Positions 44,061 through 56,400 of a stretch of DNA of 64,000 bases are shown piece by piece. The notes under the pieces are model-generated. The model worked only from the letters and a program-made list of their open reading frames with translations, had not been told where the DNA came from and made no database searches. The stretch comes from Azolla caroliniana (lineage: Eukaryota; Polypodiophyta). The position numbers were made by a program, and so were the translations under genes. The stretch is taken from assembly GCA_043228905.1 (NCBI GenBank), contig JBHGNT010000012.1, positions 5,828,001-5,892,000 of the forward strand, read 5' to 3'. The stretch's first letter is position 1. Each line of letters starts with the position of its first letter.

Positions 44061-46560
44061 AAACCCTGAATCACTCATTTTGAACCTATTTTGAAAAGAG
44101 AGTTTTAGGTTATTTGGAGGGAAGAATCAGAGAGGAGCACCACTTTCCACCAAAATCCGAGAGGAGCACAATTTCTGCCAACAAACACTTTCCAACCACC
44201 TACATTCAATCTGCAAAAAGAAGACAATAATAGGTATGTATTTTCATGGTTATTTTTATTTTTTACATCGTTTAGGGGTTTTTTTCATTTACATTTGATC
44301 ACATGGTTTCATATTCTAACATGGTGAGAGACTTAGTTGTTCCATTTTTCAAATGTATCATATAAATGCATTGTTATAATTTCACCATCAATATGAAGAA
44401 ATGTTGAATTAGAAACAACATTTTTGTATTTTCTTTCAACCCATTTTCATTGTTTTCCACCAAACGAAACTAAGCTCAAAGCAACACAAAATATGTTTGC
44501 TCAAACATTGATTATCACCAATACTTAGTTACAACACAAGGTATGATTATCTTGAACACTTATGTATTCATGTTTACATACGTAGGAATGCAATTATTTC
44601 GAGCACACTGATGTGGATACACATCATAGGTTTGTTATTTTCCTATTGGATGATGACAATGATAAAATTATGTAGTAGAGATTAGTTAAGCATTGTAGGC
44701 ATAGATACAATGACCATGAGGACATGCCATTATAGCCAATGAATAACATATATGTATGTGTGCTTGCATATTCTAAATATTTGAATTCTTCCACTTGATC
44801 TGTCGAAATATGGAAATCATGTTTGAATATGGAACCATTTGTTTCTCATATGCCATATTCTAAATGTTTGAATTCTTCCACTCTATATCGGCATCTTATT
44901 AAGAGGACTAGGTTCTCAAATATGGTTTTAGACATACAATAGGCGTTGTAATCAAAGTAGGATTTGAAAATTGATATATTTCAAACATTTTAATATGCAA
45001 TGTATTTGAATCACCATGAATAACATGTTTGTGTGGTGTCTCTGATTTCATGGGCTTCTTTTGTATCCCTTTTTCTTTTTGCTTCTCATATGCCATATTC
45101 GAAATGCTATTGGAGACACCTTGCGTGTTCCACATTTCTCCATTGAATATTTCATATGTTATTATATATGGACTTGTTTCCACCAATTATTTAGCTATAT
45201 TAATACAAAATTGTTACATGCATATGACGATTTCTTAGTGTGCTTGGATTGTGAAATTTGAACTTGAATGGAATGGACATATTGGCGGTTATTGAAAATG
45301 GCATGTGGTTTGTACAGATGGCTAGTCAGTCCAAGACCTTCATAGACTTCGATGCGGATTGGGGTGAAACAATACCCTATGAAGGGAGGTATGGCTTGAA
45401 TCATTTCTCAACTATATATTGTGTATAAATAGTGATGTTTTTGTGTTAACTTGAATGATGGTTTAAGGTTTTTGTAAGAAAGGGCGCTAGGTGCCCCAAA
45501 TCCAACGATATGGATAGAGAAAACATCATTACTGAAAAGCCTATGAATGACTCAAACATGGATACGAACCCCATACACGACATGGGGCCATTTGTTGAAG
45601 ATGTCAAACTAAATGGTGAGTTGATGTACATTCTTGTAATCATTATTGAAGAAAGTATATATTGGGTTTTTCTAATGCAAATGTCATGCCAATGTTGTAG
45701 TGGACCCTATGTACCTCTTCAAATGTGGAAGAGACTCAACAAGTATCAAATGTCGCACATGTATCGTTGGAGATTCATGTAGAAAAGAGGCATGATGGTT
45801 TCGTAAGAAAGCTGAGACGGAGGCTCACTTACAGAAGGCACATGGCATTTGTGTAATATTGCCTCGGGGGTTGCCTCGGGGGTTGAAGATATAGGAAGAA
45901 GAGCAATTGACCTCCATGAAGAGCACAACCACCTCATTCTTTAGCAACTACGAAAGACTGCGATCGATAAGGCGTTTTTTGGATCCGAAGCTAAAGTACA
46001 ATAGATCATGCCAATCGTACATGAGGAAGTTGTAAGAGCGATTAAAATCTTCAAAGCCACTTCGGACACACTTCGAACATCCAACAAGGCTGATTTCATT
46101 GCCCAATTCATCAGCCAAGAGATGGCCATGTATGACGGGGGGAACAGATGGAAATTTTGAAGTTGAAGATATTGGTTGTATCTGAATCTTATGTAAGTAT
46201 GGTAAATGATTATGTATGCATCTTATGTGAGTCTAAATCTAGTGTGAATCTTATGTGTGAATCTTATGTATGAATTTCAGTGTAAGAATCATGGGTTTCC
46301 CATGCCAGAAGATGTGGCAAATGTAGAGACTGATGTTAGTTGGGACCAATTATCAGAATTGAAAATCTAACAACCAAGGAGGCCGAAAATCTAAATTCGC
46401 AAGGCTAAAGTGGACCCATCCAAATTGCAGGACATTACATCATCTGACACAGATGAGTGTGAGGACATTGGGATTGTCTTTGTTGGTCCTGGGACAATCA
46501 CGAAAACATGGGATAACACAACAAGAAATAAGTTCACTAGGTATGTGGTTATGGTGGGGG
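44060..46560 (+). other. Degraded reading frames upstream of the Ulp1-like region
   Basis: 44060-45310 is AT-rich with no clear frame. From 45321 an exon-like stretch reads ASQSKTFIDFDADWGETIP. Near 45700-46140 a frame reads DPMYLFKCGRDSTSIKC, then a His/Cys-containing stretch, then SFFSNYERLRSIRRFLDPK, interrupted by stops. The Cys/His spacing could belong to a BED-like zinc finger of a transposase, but this is weak. I cannot name the product. Confidence 0.3.
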
Positions 46561-46628
46561 CATGAGATCAAGAGTTAACTTCATGGTTTTTTTATACTTG
46601 CTAATCTAGCCTAATAAACAGGTTTCAG

Positions 46629-46960
46629 GTGGCTTGCCGAAGACTAGATCTAGCAGTCTTTTTGACTAAGGTAGAACTATGTTCGTTGTGCACTGTAGGG
46701 GAGATGGCATCCACGTGGACAATGGCCCTCTTTCACTTATGGATGGAGTACTCGCTACCCCTTGAGATCAACGCGCGGTTTCATATTGTTGATCCATTAT
46801 GGGTACAACTAGTAGAGCAAAGTGATAAGGTAGAAAACATACTCACTTGGGTCCCTGAACAGGAATATGTTTTCATTCCAATCATTTGGAGTTGTACTTT
46901 GTAACATCAAATATATGATCTCGATGTACTATCTAATGCAGTTACCAACCTTTTTTGTAT
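46629..46960 (+). pseudogene. Ulp1-like (C48) protease remnant, possible
   Basis: A plus frame of 91 codons reads ACRRLDLAVFLTKVELC and ends ILTWVPEQEYVFIPIIWS. The motif before the end resembles the Ulp1 family pattern in which a string like IFIPIN precedes the catalytic HW. Here the His would fall at a break, and a +1 shift continues as NIKYMISMYY. The catalytic Asp and Cys are not visible. Ulp1-like domains are known as passengers of plant Mutator-like elements. The assignment rests on one motif and general shape. Confidence 0.35.
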
Positions 46961-47109
46961 ATTCTGGAACCAAGGCTGCCAACCTTTTTGTATTTTGGAA
47001 TCAAGGCGACCAACCTTTTTTGTATATTCTTGGCCATATCAATATGGTTAATTTTGTAACATCAAATAAATATTTGAATCTCATTTTGGTTGTATATGAC
47101 TCAATGTGA

Positions 47110-47440
47110 ATCTTATTCAATGTGGAATGCCATGAGTTGATGAGTTTGAGATAATGGATTAAGCCTTCTATTTTTTACGCTTTTAGATTCATACCTATAT
47201 AAACTGTGTATGCAATGCTTTAGTAAAAGCTTGTTTCTTGGTTGGGGGTCTTCTTGGTTGCATACACCCTAGTAAGTCAATAATGAAGAATATAGGCTAT
47301 GTGAACACTGCACTAAGGTACACAAAGTAATCTACAATAATGTTATATGGGGAGTTGAAGATTATGTTCAAAATCCTCAAAAATCAAGTAACGGTATATA
47401 TCACTTGGAAGCTTAACTAATTTCAACATTCCAATTTTTC
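47110..47440. other. No gene recognised
   Basis: AT-rich sequence between the Ulp1-like frame and the right GAGCCCGACTC cluster. No frame, repeat or RNA signal stands out. Confidence 0.5.
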
Positions 47441-47444
47441 CAAT

Positions 47445-47575
47445 GAGGAGCCCGACTCATTAATGAGGAGCCTGGCTCATATCAAAAGAGGGAGCCCAAC
47501 TGATTAATGGGGAGCCCGACTCATATCAAAGAAGGGAGCCCAACTCATTAATAGGTAGGTGCCCAACTACGTGAA
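47445..47575. repeat. GAGCCCGACTC repeat cluster, right
   Basis: Four to five units of GAGCCCGACTCATTAAT or GAGCCCAACTCATATCAAA occur in the same orientation as the main units at 43870-44060. The two clusters enclose about 3.4 kb containing the Ulp1-like frame. Confidence 0.7.
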
Positions 47576-48229
47576 ATAATGGCGTTGCAACGATCATACT
47601 AACGATCACACTAAATTGATTCACCAAAGTCACTAGCATGCACTAAGAGGTGAACTCATTCACTAAGAGCTGAAATCATTCACTTCATTCACAGTCTATT
47701 AACCACTCGCACTGATTTCATTCACCGTAGTGATTAATCAAACCACATAAATCATTCACGAACAAGTGGCATTCTCGAGCATTCACTAAGAGCTGAAATC
47801 ATTCTCGAAGTGTTGAAATTATTCTTGAACTAAATCATTGAAGAAACTGAAATCATCCACTTCATTCATGTGCATTATCGATCACATTGAATTCATTTGA
47901 ACTTCAATAATTGGCATTCATTTGAATTCATTCACTTTATTCATTGGCATAATCGACACATTCACTTCATTCACCTCAATCACTGGCATTCTCGATCACA
48001 TTGTATTCGCTCACTTCAATCACCATAGTAATCGACCACAACCATCTATGGAGAGCACAATGCATCGTGTTGTCTTTGCCATGTTGGACGATGAATTGGA
48101 GGATACATCATGGTCGTCCAGTACATCGTTTGTATCTAAGGATGAATTGGAGATGCCTTTTGAGTCATCTGATTCCGATCATGAGGATGAGGCGGTGGAT
48201 CCCTTCATGTATTGTCCCCCCCAAGTATT

Positions 48230-48944
48230 TGTTAGGAAACAGGTCCCTCTGGATGGGAAGTGAGAAGAATAGTACTAATGAGCAAACTCGGCCGAGGCCG
48301 AAACTGGATGAGGAATACCCAGCCATGGAAGACTCGGTGAGAACCGGATGACGAGTACCCAGCTACGGAGAGCCGGATGGTGCAGACCCGGTGAGAACCG
48401 GATGACGAGTACCCGACTACGGAGAGTCGGATGGTGCAGACCCGGTGAGAACCGGATGACGAGTTCCCAGCAAGCGTCGGATGATGCAGGCCCGGTGAGG
48501 AGTGCTCACCGGATGAAGGGACATATCCATAAATATGTTTTCTAAGAGTCCATCGGGGCTAGTATAAATATGACTTAGGGCAAACCTTAGAGTGTTGTTG
48601 TTGTCATTCTTGTTGGCGCAAGATTAGAGCGCGCAACTGTGTACAGAGAGAGTGAGAGAGAGAGGAAGAGGTCGTTGCCTCTGATTGTAACCGCCGCCTG
48701 TGGCGAAGATAGCAAGCTCGAGGTCGTGGCCTCGGTGCTTTCTTATTGTACATTCTGACATAGTGATAGTTCGCGGTCTGTGGGTTGCCGTGGTTTTTCC
48801 CGAGTTTGGGTTTTCCACGTAAACATCCTGTGTACTCTTTTCTCAATCGTGTTGTGTTTCATTCCCTGTTTTTTTCTTTTCTTTGTTTTATTCTAGGCTC
48901 GGTTGTGGCCGAGCGTTGAGTAACGGAGCGTGTAGTTCCTGTCA
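48230..48944 (+). mobile_element. Solo LTR of the copia-C family
   Basis: This is a 715-bp LTR from TGTTAGGAAACAGG to TTCCTGTCA, flanked by a perfect 5-bp duplication GTATT (48225-48229 and 48945-48949). Its start aligns with the copia-C LTR start (GGTCCCTCTGGATGGGA against GGTCCCTCCGGATGGGA on the copia-C minus strand). It has the GGTGAGAACCGGATG repeats and ends in the GGTTGTGG region missing from copia-C. No internal element is present, so it results from LTR-LTR recombination. Confidence 0.93.
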
Positions 48945-49534
48945 GTATTTTGCATTCTCAAGAGGTGCATATGATTTGATGGTTAAAGATTTATCGGGAC
49001 AAGTTAAGGTAACATTAGAAGCATTACATGATGTCGCAAGGGGTGCACCTCTCAATCTCCATGCATGGAGGCGCATGAAGAGTCGTCTCATACTCGAGAA
49101 TGAGAGTGCAATCTACCTTAAGGCATCACCTAATCTTCAAGTAATATATGTCGAGAAATGGAGGAGGTAGTATTAGCGTCACATGGTGACGCATCACATC
49201 ATACATTTTCAAAGACTCTTAAAGAGTTAAAGTAGGATTACGTGACTCATGTACATGATTATGGCATCACAACGGAGTACGTAAAAGCACTCATTAGAAT
49301 TTGTGGTTGCCAAATGGTGTCGAATGAAGGTTTGGGATCGAGCATGGCCAAATATAACAAGACCCTACCCATAGAAGTGATCAAGGTAGAAACCCACTAG
49401 TTAGATGTTGCGGTCACAAATTTGCAAACCAAGTATCATACACGCTTAAGGAAAGGAGTCAAGAAGGGTATGTGTGTGACTAGGTATAGTTGTCATATGC
49501 TGGGACATCTCGACTTGCGTCTAATTCCACTTGT

Positions 49535-49922
49535 CGACGTAGGTGCACACGTCGATGTGGGTGTACATTCCATGTGGACATTAGAATGAATGATGGGGTT
49601 GACAATGAGACACTGGCCATTTCAATGTATGGACCTCATAGTGGTCATGTACCATGTAGCAGGTCGGATGTGTACCATTTGCCAGCACACTCCAATGTCA
49701 TAAGTTGTTGCAAGGATGACCTATTTGACGACGTAGGTGCACACGTCGATGTGGGTGTACATTCCATGTGGACATTAGAATGAATGATGGGGTTGACAAT
49801 GAGACACTGGCCATTTCAATGTATGGACCTCATAGTGGTCATGTACCATGTAGCAGGTCGGATGTGTACCATTTGCCAGCACACTCCAATGTCATAAGTT
49901 GTTGCAAGGATGACCGATTTGA
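49535..49922. repeat. 194-bp tandem duplication
   Basis: GACGTAGGTGCACACGTCGA and the following 170 bases occur at 49535 and again at 49729, nearly identical. The duplication lies inside the FAR1/SWIM-like remnant. Confidence 0.85.
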
Positions 49923-50264
49923 TGTTGGGTGTGCAAGGCATGTGGCATGAATGAGCATGCGTAAGCAAGCATATTATAAGTCCAAGGCTAGTCCATCAGA
50001 GCTTGTTAGCTATAGGTTCTTTATTATACCAAAGGAGGTCCATAACATGGCAAATGGGTTAGAAATCGGGAGTGCCATGACTCTTATATGTAATGTGTGT
50101 TTTTATCCACATTGGACGGTGGAGATGGAACGCACCCGCGATTCCCTCACTTGCCCTCTTAAATTCTTGGTAGTACATATGTAGTTAGTAAGGAGCCACC
50201 ATCACCCATCAAAATCAAAATCACTCATAGTCATCATCATGATTCATGAGCCATCAAAATCACC

Positions 50265-50390
50265 ATCAACCATGACCATGACCCATGACCCATGACCCAT
50301 GACCATGACCATGACCATGACCCATGACCATGACCCATGACGCATGACCATGACCATGACCCATGACCATGACCATCATCATGTGAGAAG
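50265..50390. repeat. CATGACC minisatellite 2
   Basis: This is an array of CCATGACC and CCATGACCATGACC units directly before the TRAX 5' end. It resembles 43582-43720. Confidence 0.85.
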
Positions 50391-50401
50391 CACAGAGAGC
50401 T

Positions 50402-53400
50402 ATGAGGTGTGCTGCTGTGTCCCGGCCTATCGCTTCTGCTTTCTTCGCTTCCACGAGCAGTGCTCTTGCCACATCAAAATCCTCGTCCTCATCATTATCA
50501 TCATCTTCATCTTCATCTTCATCTTCATCTTCATCTTCATCATCATCATCAACAATGGCACTTGTCGGTTAGTATCGCCCTGACCTCCCCTGTTCCCTCT
50601 CAGTTTTCTTCTTGCTAGCTATGGTTTCTTCCCATTGTCATGCATCCTAATTTTAGGTATTGTTACCCGTCTTTTAGTGTTTCGCACATGTGTTTTTTTA
50701 AAATTTATTTTTTTACGGTCACTTTAGGGTTTCTTCTTGCTCTTCAGATGGTAGGTTTTTTTCTTTGCATGTATTCTGGGTTCTTGTTTCTTTTAGGGTT
50801 TTGGGATTAGTGTTTCAAGTTTTGGGTTTTTCCCTCTCTCCTTTTTACTGTAGACGTATAACTTCTCAAGGTTTTTTAGCGTGCCTACAGTATTCTCATG
50901 CAGAGTCCTTGTACTCACATGCTTGTTTCAATCCCAACTCATAGTCATTGAAAGTTAGTCAGATTTTGGATCAAACATAGTGAGATGCTTCGGTTGTGTT
51001 AGGCTCAACATAACATTTAAGGGATATAATGTGGAAAGGTGTTTAAAGTCCCTTCAAATGATGTTTATGATAATGTTACAATGCTACATGTGAAATGCTA
51101 GGATCATAGAGCCCTAATGCCTAAGGTTTGGGACGTCGATGATAGAGGCCATGGGTTCAAGTCCCTCCAAGTGATGTTTGGCCTTTTGTATGATTATGAC
51201 AAGTGGATGATTATAGGAGTAAAGCCCAACTTCTACAAGCATTCTCACAAAACAATCAAGATGATCTCTTGTTTGTCTCTAACCATAACTTCACATTCAA
51301 ATAACCCAATTATGGAGATGGATTTTTTATTCTAGAGCAATTGTCTACACAATCCACATCACTTGGATTTTGAAGGAACCAAACACTTCCAATGGCTCTA
51401 AATTCTGTGTCAGGATGAGAAAGAGAAGATATGCCTTAATTTGTTTGTACTCTTGATAATAGAATCTTGGTTTCATCCAGGAGATATAAGAGCACATTGA
51501 TACGTATAAGAGTAACTGGAAAAATACTTGAAGGAGAAGAAAATAGTGCGGATGGCGAACAAGTTGGAAAAGATTAACGCTTAGACGAAAAAGAGAAACA
51601 TTGGGCTGAAACATGATGCTGAAAAGGAATAATTTAACCACTTGGTAGAACTTTGTTCAAGTTTTTTAATAGTAAAGTAGGTACTGCATGTTTTTTAAAG
51701 GAAAGAACAGTTTTCATGTTGTTGCATTTCACGACTGTAACAAGGCCTTGTGAGCAACTGATTGACATAGAATTGAGAAGAGTAAATAATGACACATAGT
51801 AGATAATTCGAGAGAATTTGAAGAAGAGGGGAAAAATAAGCTGTGTGAAAGTTAAAACATTAGCTCTGAATTAAGATTATGTTATAGCAAAAGATAGGAG
51901 ATCCTAGAGCAATAAAGAAGTGTTATTGTTGGCGCTCTATGGGGCTTCTCAGTCATTAAATGATTCTTCACCAAAAAATTCAAATTTTTATCATTGTGGT
52001 TTAGGAACATGTCAGACATGAATTGCACTTTGATTGCTGTCTATGAGCGCGTGCCAAATTCTTGTGATTAAGAGAGTTGTAACTTTTTTTTGTGGATCCA
52101 GGTGCATCCACTGAGGTGATGTTTAGTTTGATCTTATATCAACTCCTTTTTGTCTTTTTATGATAAAATTACCTGTGTTTAATCGCAGATAAGAAGCAAA
52201 GAACTATGTTTACTAATAGTGCCTTCAGGGAGCCATTTGAACAGTATGCAGAAACTTTGACTGCCATGGTAAGTAACACATGTTTTAAATTCAGGATGGC
52301 ATGACTTGTAGGTGATTGTAGGATAAGATCAGAAAATTTTAGCTTAATACTTGCTATATCAATTTAGCATTATGTTCACGATATTTTTTTCTTTAGTATG
52401 ACTTGTGTTTCGAATATGCAAAGTCTTTGTAATGTACTTCAAGCTCACATACTTTTCGTGGTGTTGCATAGGAATATATTACTTGGAGATGTGTCTGTGT
52501 GTATATTCCATTAATTGTCATGGATGCAAAAGCTTAGAATTGTAATTCTTGAAACCATGTTATGTGGGACTTCTCTTATCATGGAAATGAGGATGGAAGA
52601 ATATTTGCACATTTTGGAGTTGAGGCTAGAAGCCAATGATTCACTGTCTTTTAGGCTGTTAAGGATGTCCAGTTTGATCTTTTTGTATCTAGTCCCGTGC
52701 ATTCAAGATAATGCTCTTGGGTTTGCCTTTGACCTAGGGGACTCTCTTAGAGTGTATGTATATCCACTTCAAGAGGGAGGTGTAAAGGTAGAATGAATAT
52801 CCTCTAATACATCCAGTACAGCACATTCTACTATGGGATGCCAAATGACAGAAAGAATCTAGAAGTTTCAGTTTTCAGAAAGATGTTCTAAGTCATAAAA
52901 AAAGCATTATTAAATTCATGGAGAAACATGTGGTGTTCCCATTGGTATATGGAGCTATTTGATGATTGCTTCCGTAAAGTGCATGGCTGTTTTTCTTCTT
53001 TCACTTTGTCCAGTTCCTCTATTTTGTTTGGGAGTGAGTTTATCCGCTATCATGAATTGTGTTTGCAGGTGCACTCAAACACCAGATCCTATTAATAAAA
53101 GAGATTGATTGAGAGTGTAGACTGAGAGTACAGAGAGTATAGGAGAATAATATTTATATAATTGTATTCCAGAAAACTTGAGTTACTGCCTATCCTTTTA
53201 CATTTGGAAGAACTTTGAATGTTTAAGTGGCAATGCCATGCATGCTGGCCAAGTAGCATCCATTGATGGATATGCGTACCTCTGATTTCTTTGAATTGTT
53301 GTTCACCTATGCCCCCTCAGGGGCATGAAACTTGGCAACTCTCCTTATTTCTTTCATTCTTGTGATGTCAACGTCACTCTGTTGTCTAAAATATCCACTT

Positions 53401-56400
53401 GTTGCCAACCTTCTCGTTGGTCTCCTATGCAGATACACTTCATATTTGTGTATATATGTGATTCAATGAGAATATTTGAACATTATGTTGCCAACCTTCT
53501 CTCTCGTTTGTGTAAATTTAGGTGTCAGCCATCTTGTTCTATTTGATTTGTTGTTATATGAGTTTGATGGTATATTCTTCAACATTTGATTTTCTTGCTG
53601 TTGATTGTGCACTAACAAGAGCAGTTTTATGGTATTAGCATGAAAAACGAGAGAGATTGGTGAAAGCGAGCAGAGATGTGACCATGTATAGCAAAAAAGT
53701 TATTTTCCAAGTTCATAGGTGAGTCACTGGTTTATTTTCTTAAATTAAATCTTCAAATGATGCATCCATATAGAATATTCAATATGTTGTATTTCTAGTA
53801 TGGGTGCTGGAAGCTTTTGTTATATGACTCTGCATATTTGCAGCCTGAGACATATAAGTGAACATTTAGTTTGTTGTATTCTCTATAATAGGGTTGGTTA
53901 TACCTGGCTGGTTAGGGAAGAGTAATTCGCTCCAGATCTGGAGTTGTCTTCATGAGCCAAATCAGTAATTAAATGAGGATTTGGGTCATGGAGAAAAGGA
54001 CAAAGGGAGGGGATAATACTCCTAATAGGCCTAAAGAGGTGGATAGAATGGCGTGTCTCTGGCTATAGCATATCAATGCAGTAACTTCACAATGGTAATT
54101 CCAGTGTGCTCAAGCAGTAATCCCAACATCAAATGTAATCTAGCATCCATTACCCCATTGAATAATGTGCAAAAGAGTATGTTAGGATTATCGCCTCTAA
54201 TCAAACAAGTAAATGCTTTAATTGTTCAAATACATGCATCAACATACTACTTTTGTAAACCTTCAGAATGGCAACTGTGATGGTTTTTTTGTAACTAAAA
54301 AGGAGAAGAGAGAGTATGTACTATCTCTTCAGAATGTACTCTCTAAAAGAATGTACCTTCAGAATGGCAACTTGATGGTTTTCTATGACTGAAAAATAGA
54401 GGATATACTCTCTAACTCAACCAAATCCCTCAGAATTGAGGTTATCAGCTGGTTGGAATCTTAAAACCCATCCCTTACTAAGCCAGCATGGTCTATAAAC
54501 ACTCAGAATGCACAAGAACCATTCCTTCTGGTGTATCCATGTGTAACGAGCATAACGAAACTGAATGATCATATTCCTTTAGTTTCTGGATAAGTCAGTA
54601 TATATTATCATAGTTTGTTAGTTTCATTTATCATAATCAATGAAAGATCAGTCAAAGTGGTTGCAAAAATATTTGATGGGTTCCATAGAAATAATATGCA
54701 AGTAAAGTAGCCTATGAGATTGATAATCTTTTAAATTTATTTATCTCAACATTCTCATAAAATGTAAGGGATATGAAGTGGTAAAAATCAGTGTGGATGT
54801 TACAGATTGAATTCAAATAATAGAGATGCAGTGTTAGAGCAGGCAGAGAAAGACCTCGCAGCAGTCCGATCTGATCATGTGATGCGTGTTGCAAAGGAAC
54901 TGCAGGGTGCTGAATTCTGGAAATTTCGAAAAGCATATTCACCAGGGGTATTTTAAGAATTACATATTTCTCTTTTTTTTTTCTTTTCCTTTACTCTCTC
55001 TCTCTCTCTCTGCATTTTCTGCAATGTTGCCCTAATCTCTGTATCCTCTGGTTATCTGAAATGTTGGCCTGATCTCTGTGTCCTCTGCCTTTTCTGCAAT
55101 GTCTTGTCCTTTGCGTTTTCTGCAATGTTTGGCTAATCTCTGTGTCCTCTTTGCCTAATTCCTGTGTTCTTGGCTTCCAACTGTTCCCTCTGCCCTTTGC
55201 ATTTCTCTGACCATCCCATGTACCCGATATCCTAACTATAGAACACCATGGATTCCAAATGGACAATGAATGAAGATATGGATCTCAACAACGACGAAGA
55301 TGGTCTAGATCCATGGAAGACTCCACGTAGATATCATAGAAGAAAAGGATGGGATGGAAGTACCCTAGGTAGCGCCAACACCCAAAATGCAGGTTTCATT
55401 CAATGTCAATATAAAATTAGAGGGGAAAGATGATCTATTGCATCATTTGATTATGCTAGAGATCAATCTTATGAGAGGCAATATAGAAAGATCATTAAGA
55501 GATGAAATGAACATGGAGATAGAGAAATAGAAAACAGAGTTTCATGTCTCTTTGAAGATGGAGTTATTAGAAGCCATACAAAAGGACATCACAAGCCTTA
55601 TCAAGAAATCAAACTTAGAGCTCAAGGATGACATGGTGCAATACCTAAAAGATAAAATATCCTCAAATAAGATTGAATTAGTAGCTATAGACGTTTATTT
55701 AGAAAAAGGACAAGAAGCAGTGGAAAATTGCATCTCCACAGTTAAAGCCAATGTAAGTCAGGAAAGACAAACATGGGTATCGATGGCCAAAGATACCAAA
55801 GCTCAAGCTGAACATGCTCAAGAAGAAATTAAAGCAAACACTCCCTCGATAGAGGTAGTGACAAAGCAAAAAGGAACATCAATGGATAAGATGGAATTGA
55901 TGAATGCTTCATTAGAAGAATAGGCCAAGAGGAAAGCTCGTGCATTACATGTATGCATGGTTGGTTGGCTGAGAAAGGAAGCATCACAAGAAGATGCCAA
56001 GAATCTCGGAACAAAGATTGGGGCATCAGCTATTCCATTTGCTTCGGCATGGAGGGTGGGAAGGGATGAGTCTAGAGCTAAAGACCGGATCATCAACTTT
56101 ACTGATATGGTAAAAAATAGAGCTTTCCTATCCAAAAGAAGGGTACTAAAGGGTGGCAATATATTTAGACGATGACCACACTCCAACCCAAGTGGCACAT
56201 CACAAAGAAAATGTGCCATGAGTGCTCGACACAAAAATATAAGGAATAGAGATGGTAAGGTCATTATTACAAAGAAGAGAGCCGCATGATGGTGTATGGC
56301 CTATGAAACTATACACATGACTATATGGAATTGCAATGGCTCTCTAAGGACAAATGCCAGGTATTTTGATGTTACCTTCAATAACACAAATATTGCTATG

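Larger units (their letters stand above)
48048..50183 (+). pseudogene. FAR1/SWIM or Mutator-like transposase-type remnant
   Basis: From the ATG at 48048 an acidic N-terminus (LDDELEDTSW, SSDSDHEDEAVDPFMYCPP) runs to the solo LTR. It resumes at 48950 as AFSRGAYDLMVKDLSGQVKV, then MAKYNKTLPIEVIKVETH (about 49345), and a stretch with RCGCTFHVDIRMNDG, YGPHSGHVP, VISCCKDDLFD and RHVA. The HSGHVP and Cys-rich pattern recalls the N-terminal region of FAR1/SWIM-type Mutator-related proteins. Stops, a frame change in a run of seven C at the LTR site, and a 194-bp tandem duplication (49535-49922) break it. The transposase catalytic core was not found. Confidence 0.45.

Noticed and set aside
50265-50390. 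CATGACC array considered as a CRISPR-like or regulatory array
   Set aside because: Units are short, adjoining and without spacers, so it is a simple minisatellite.
51115-51164. Possible tRNA gene in TRAX intron 1
   Set aside because: A good B box (GGTTCAAGTCC) is present, but the A box position has no acceptable match and no acceptor stem can be drawn.
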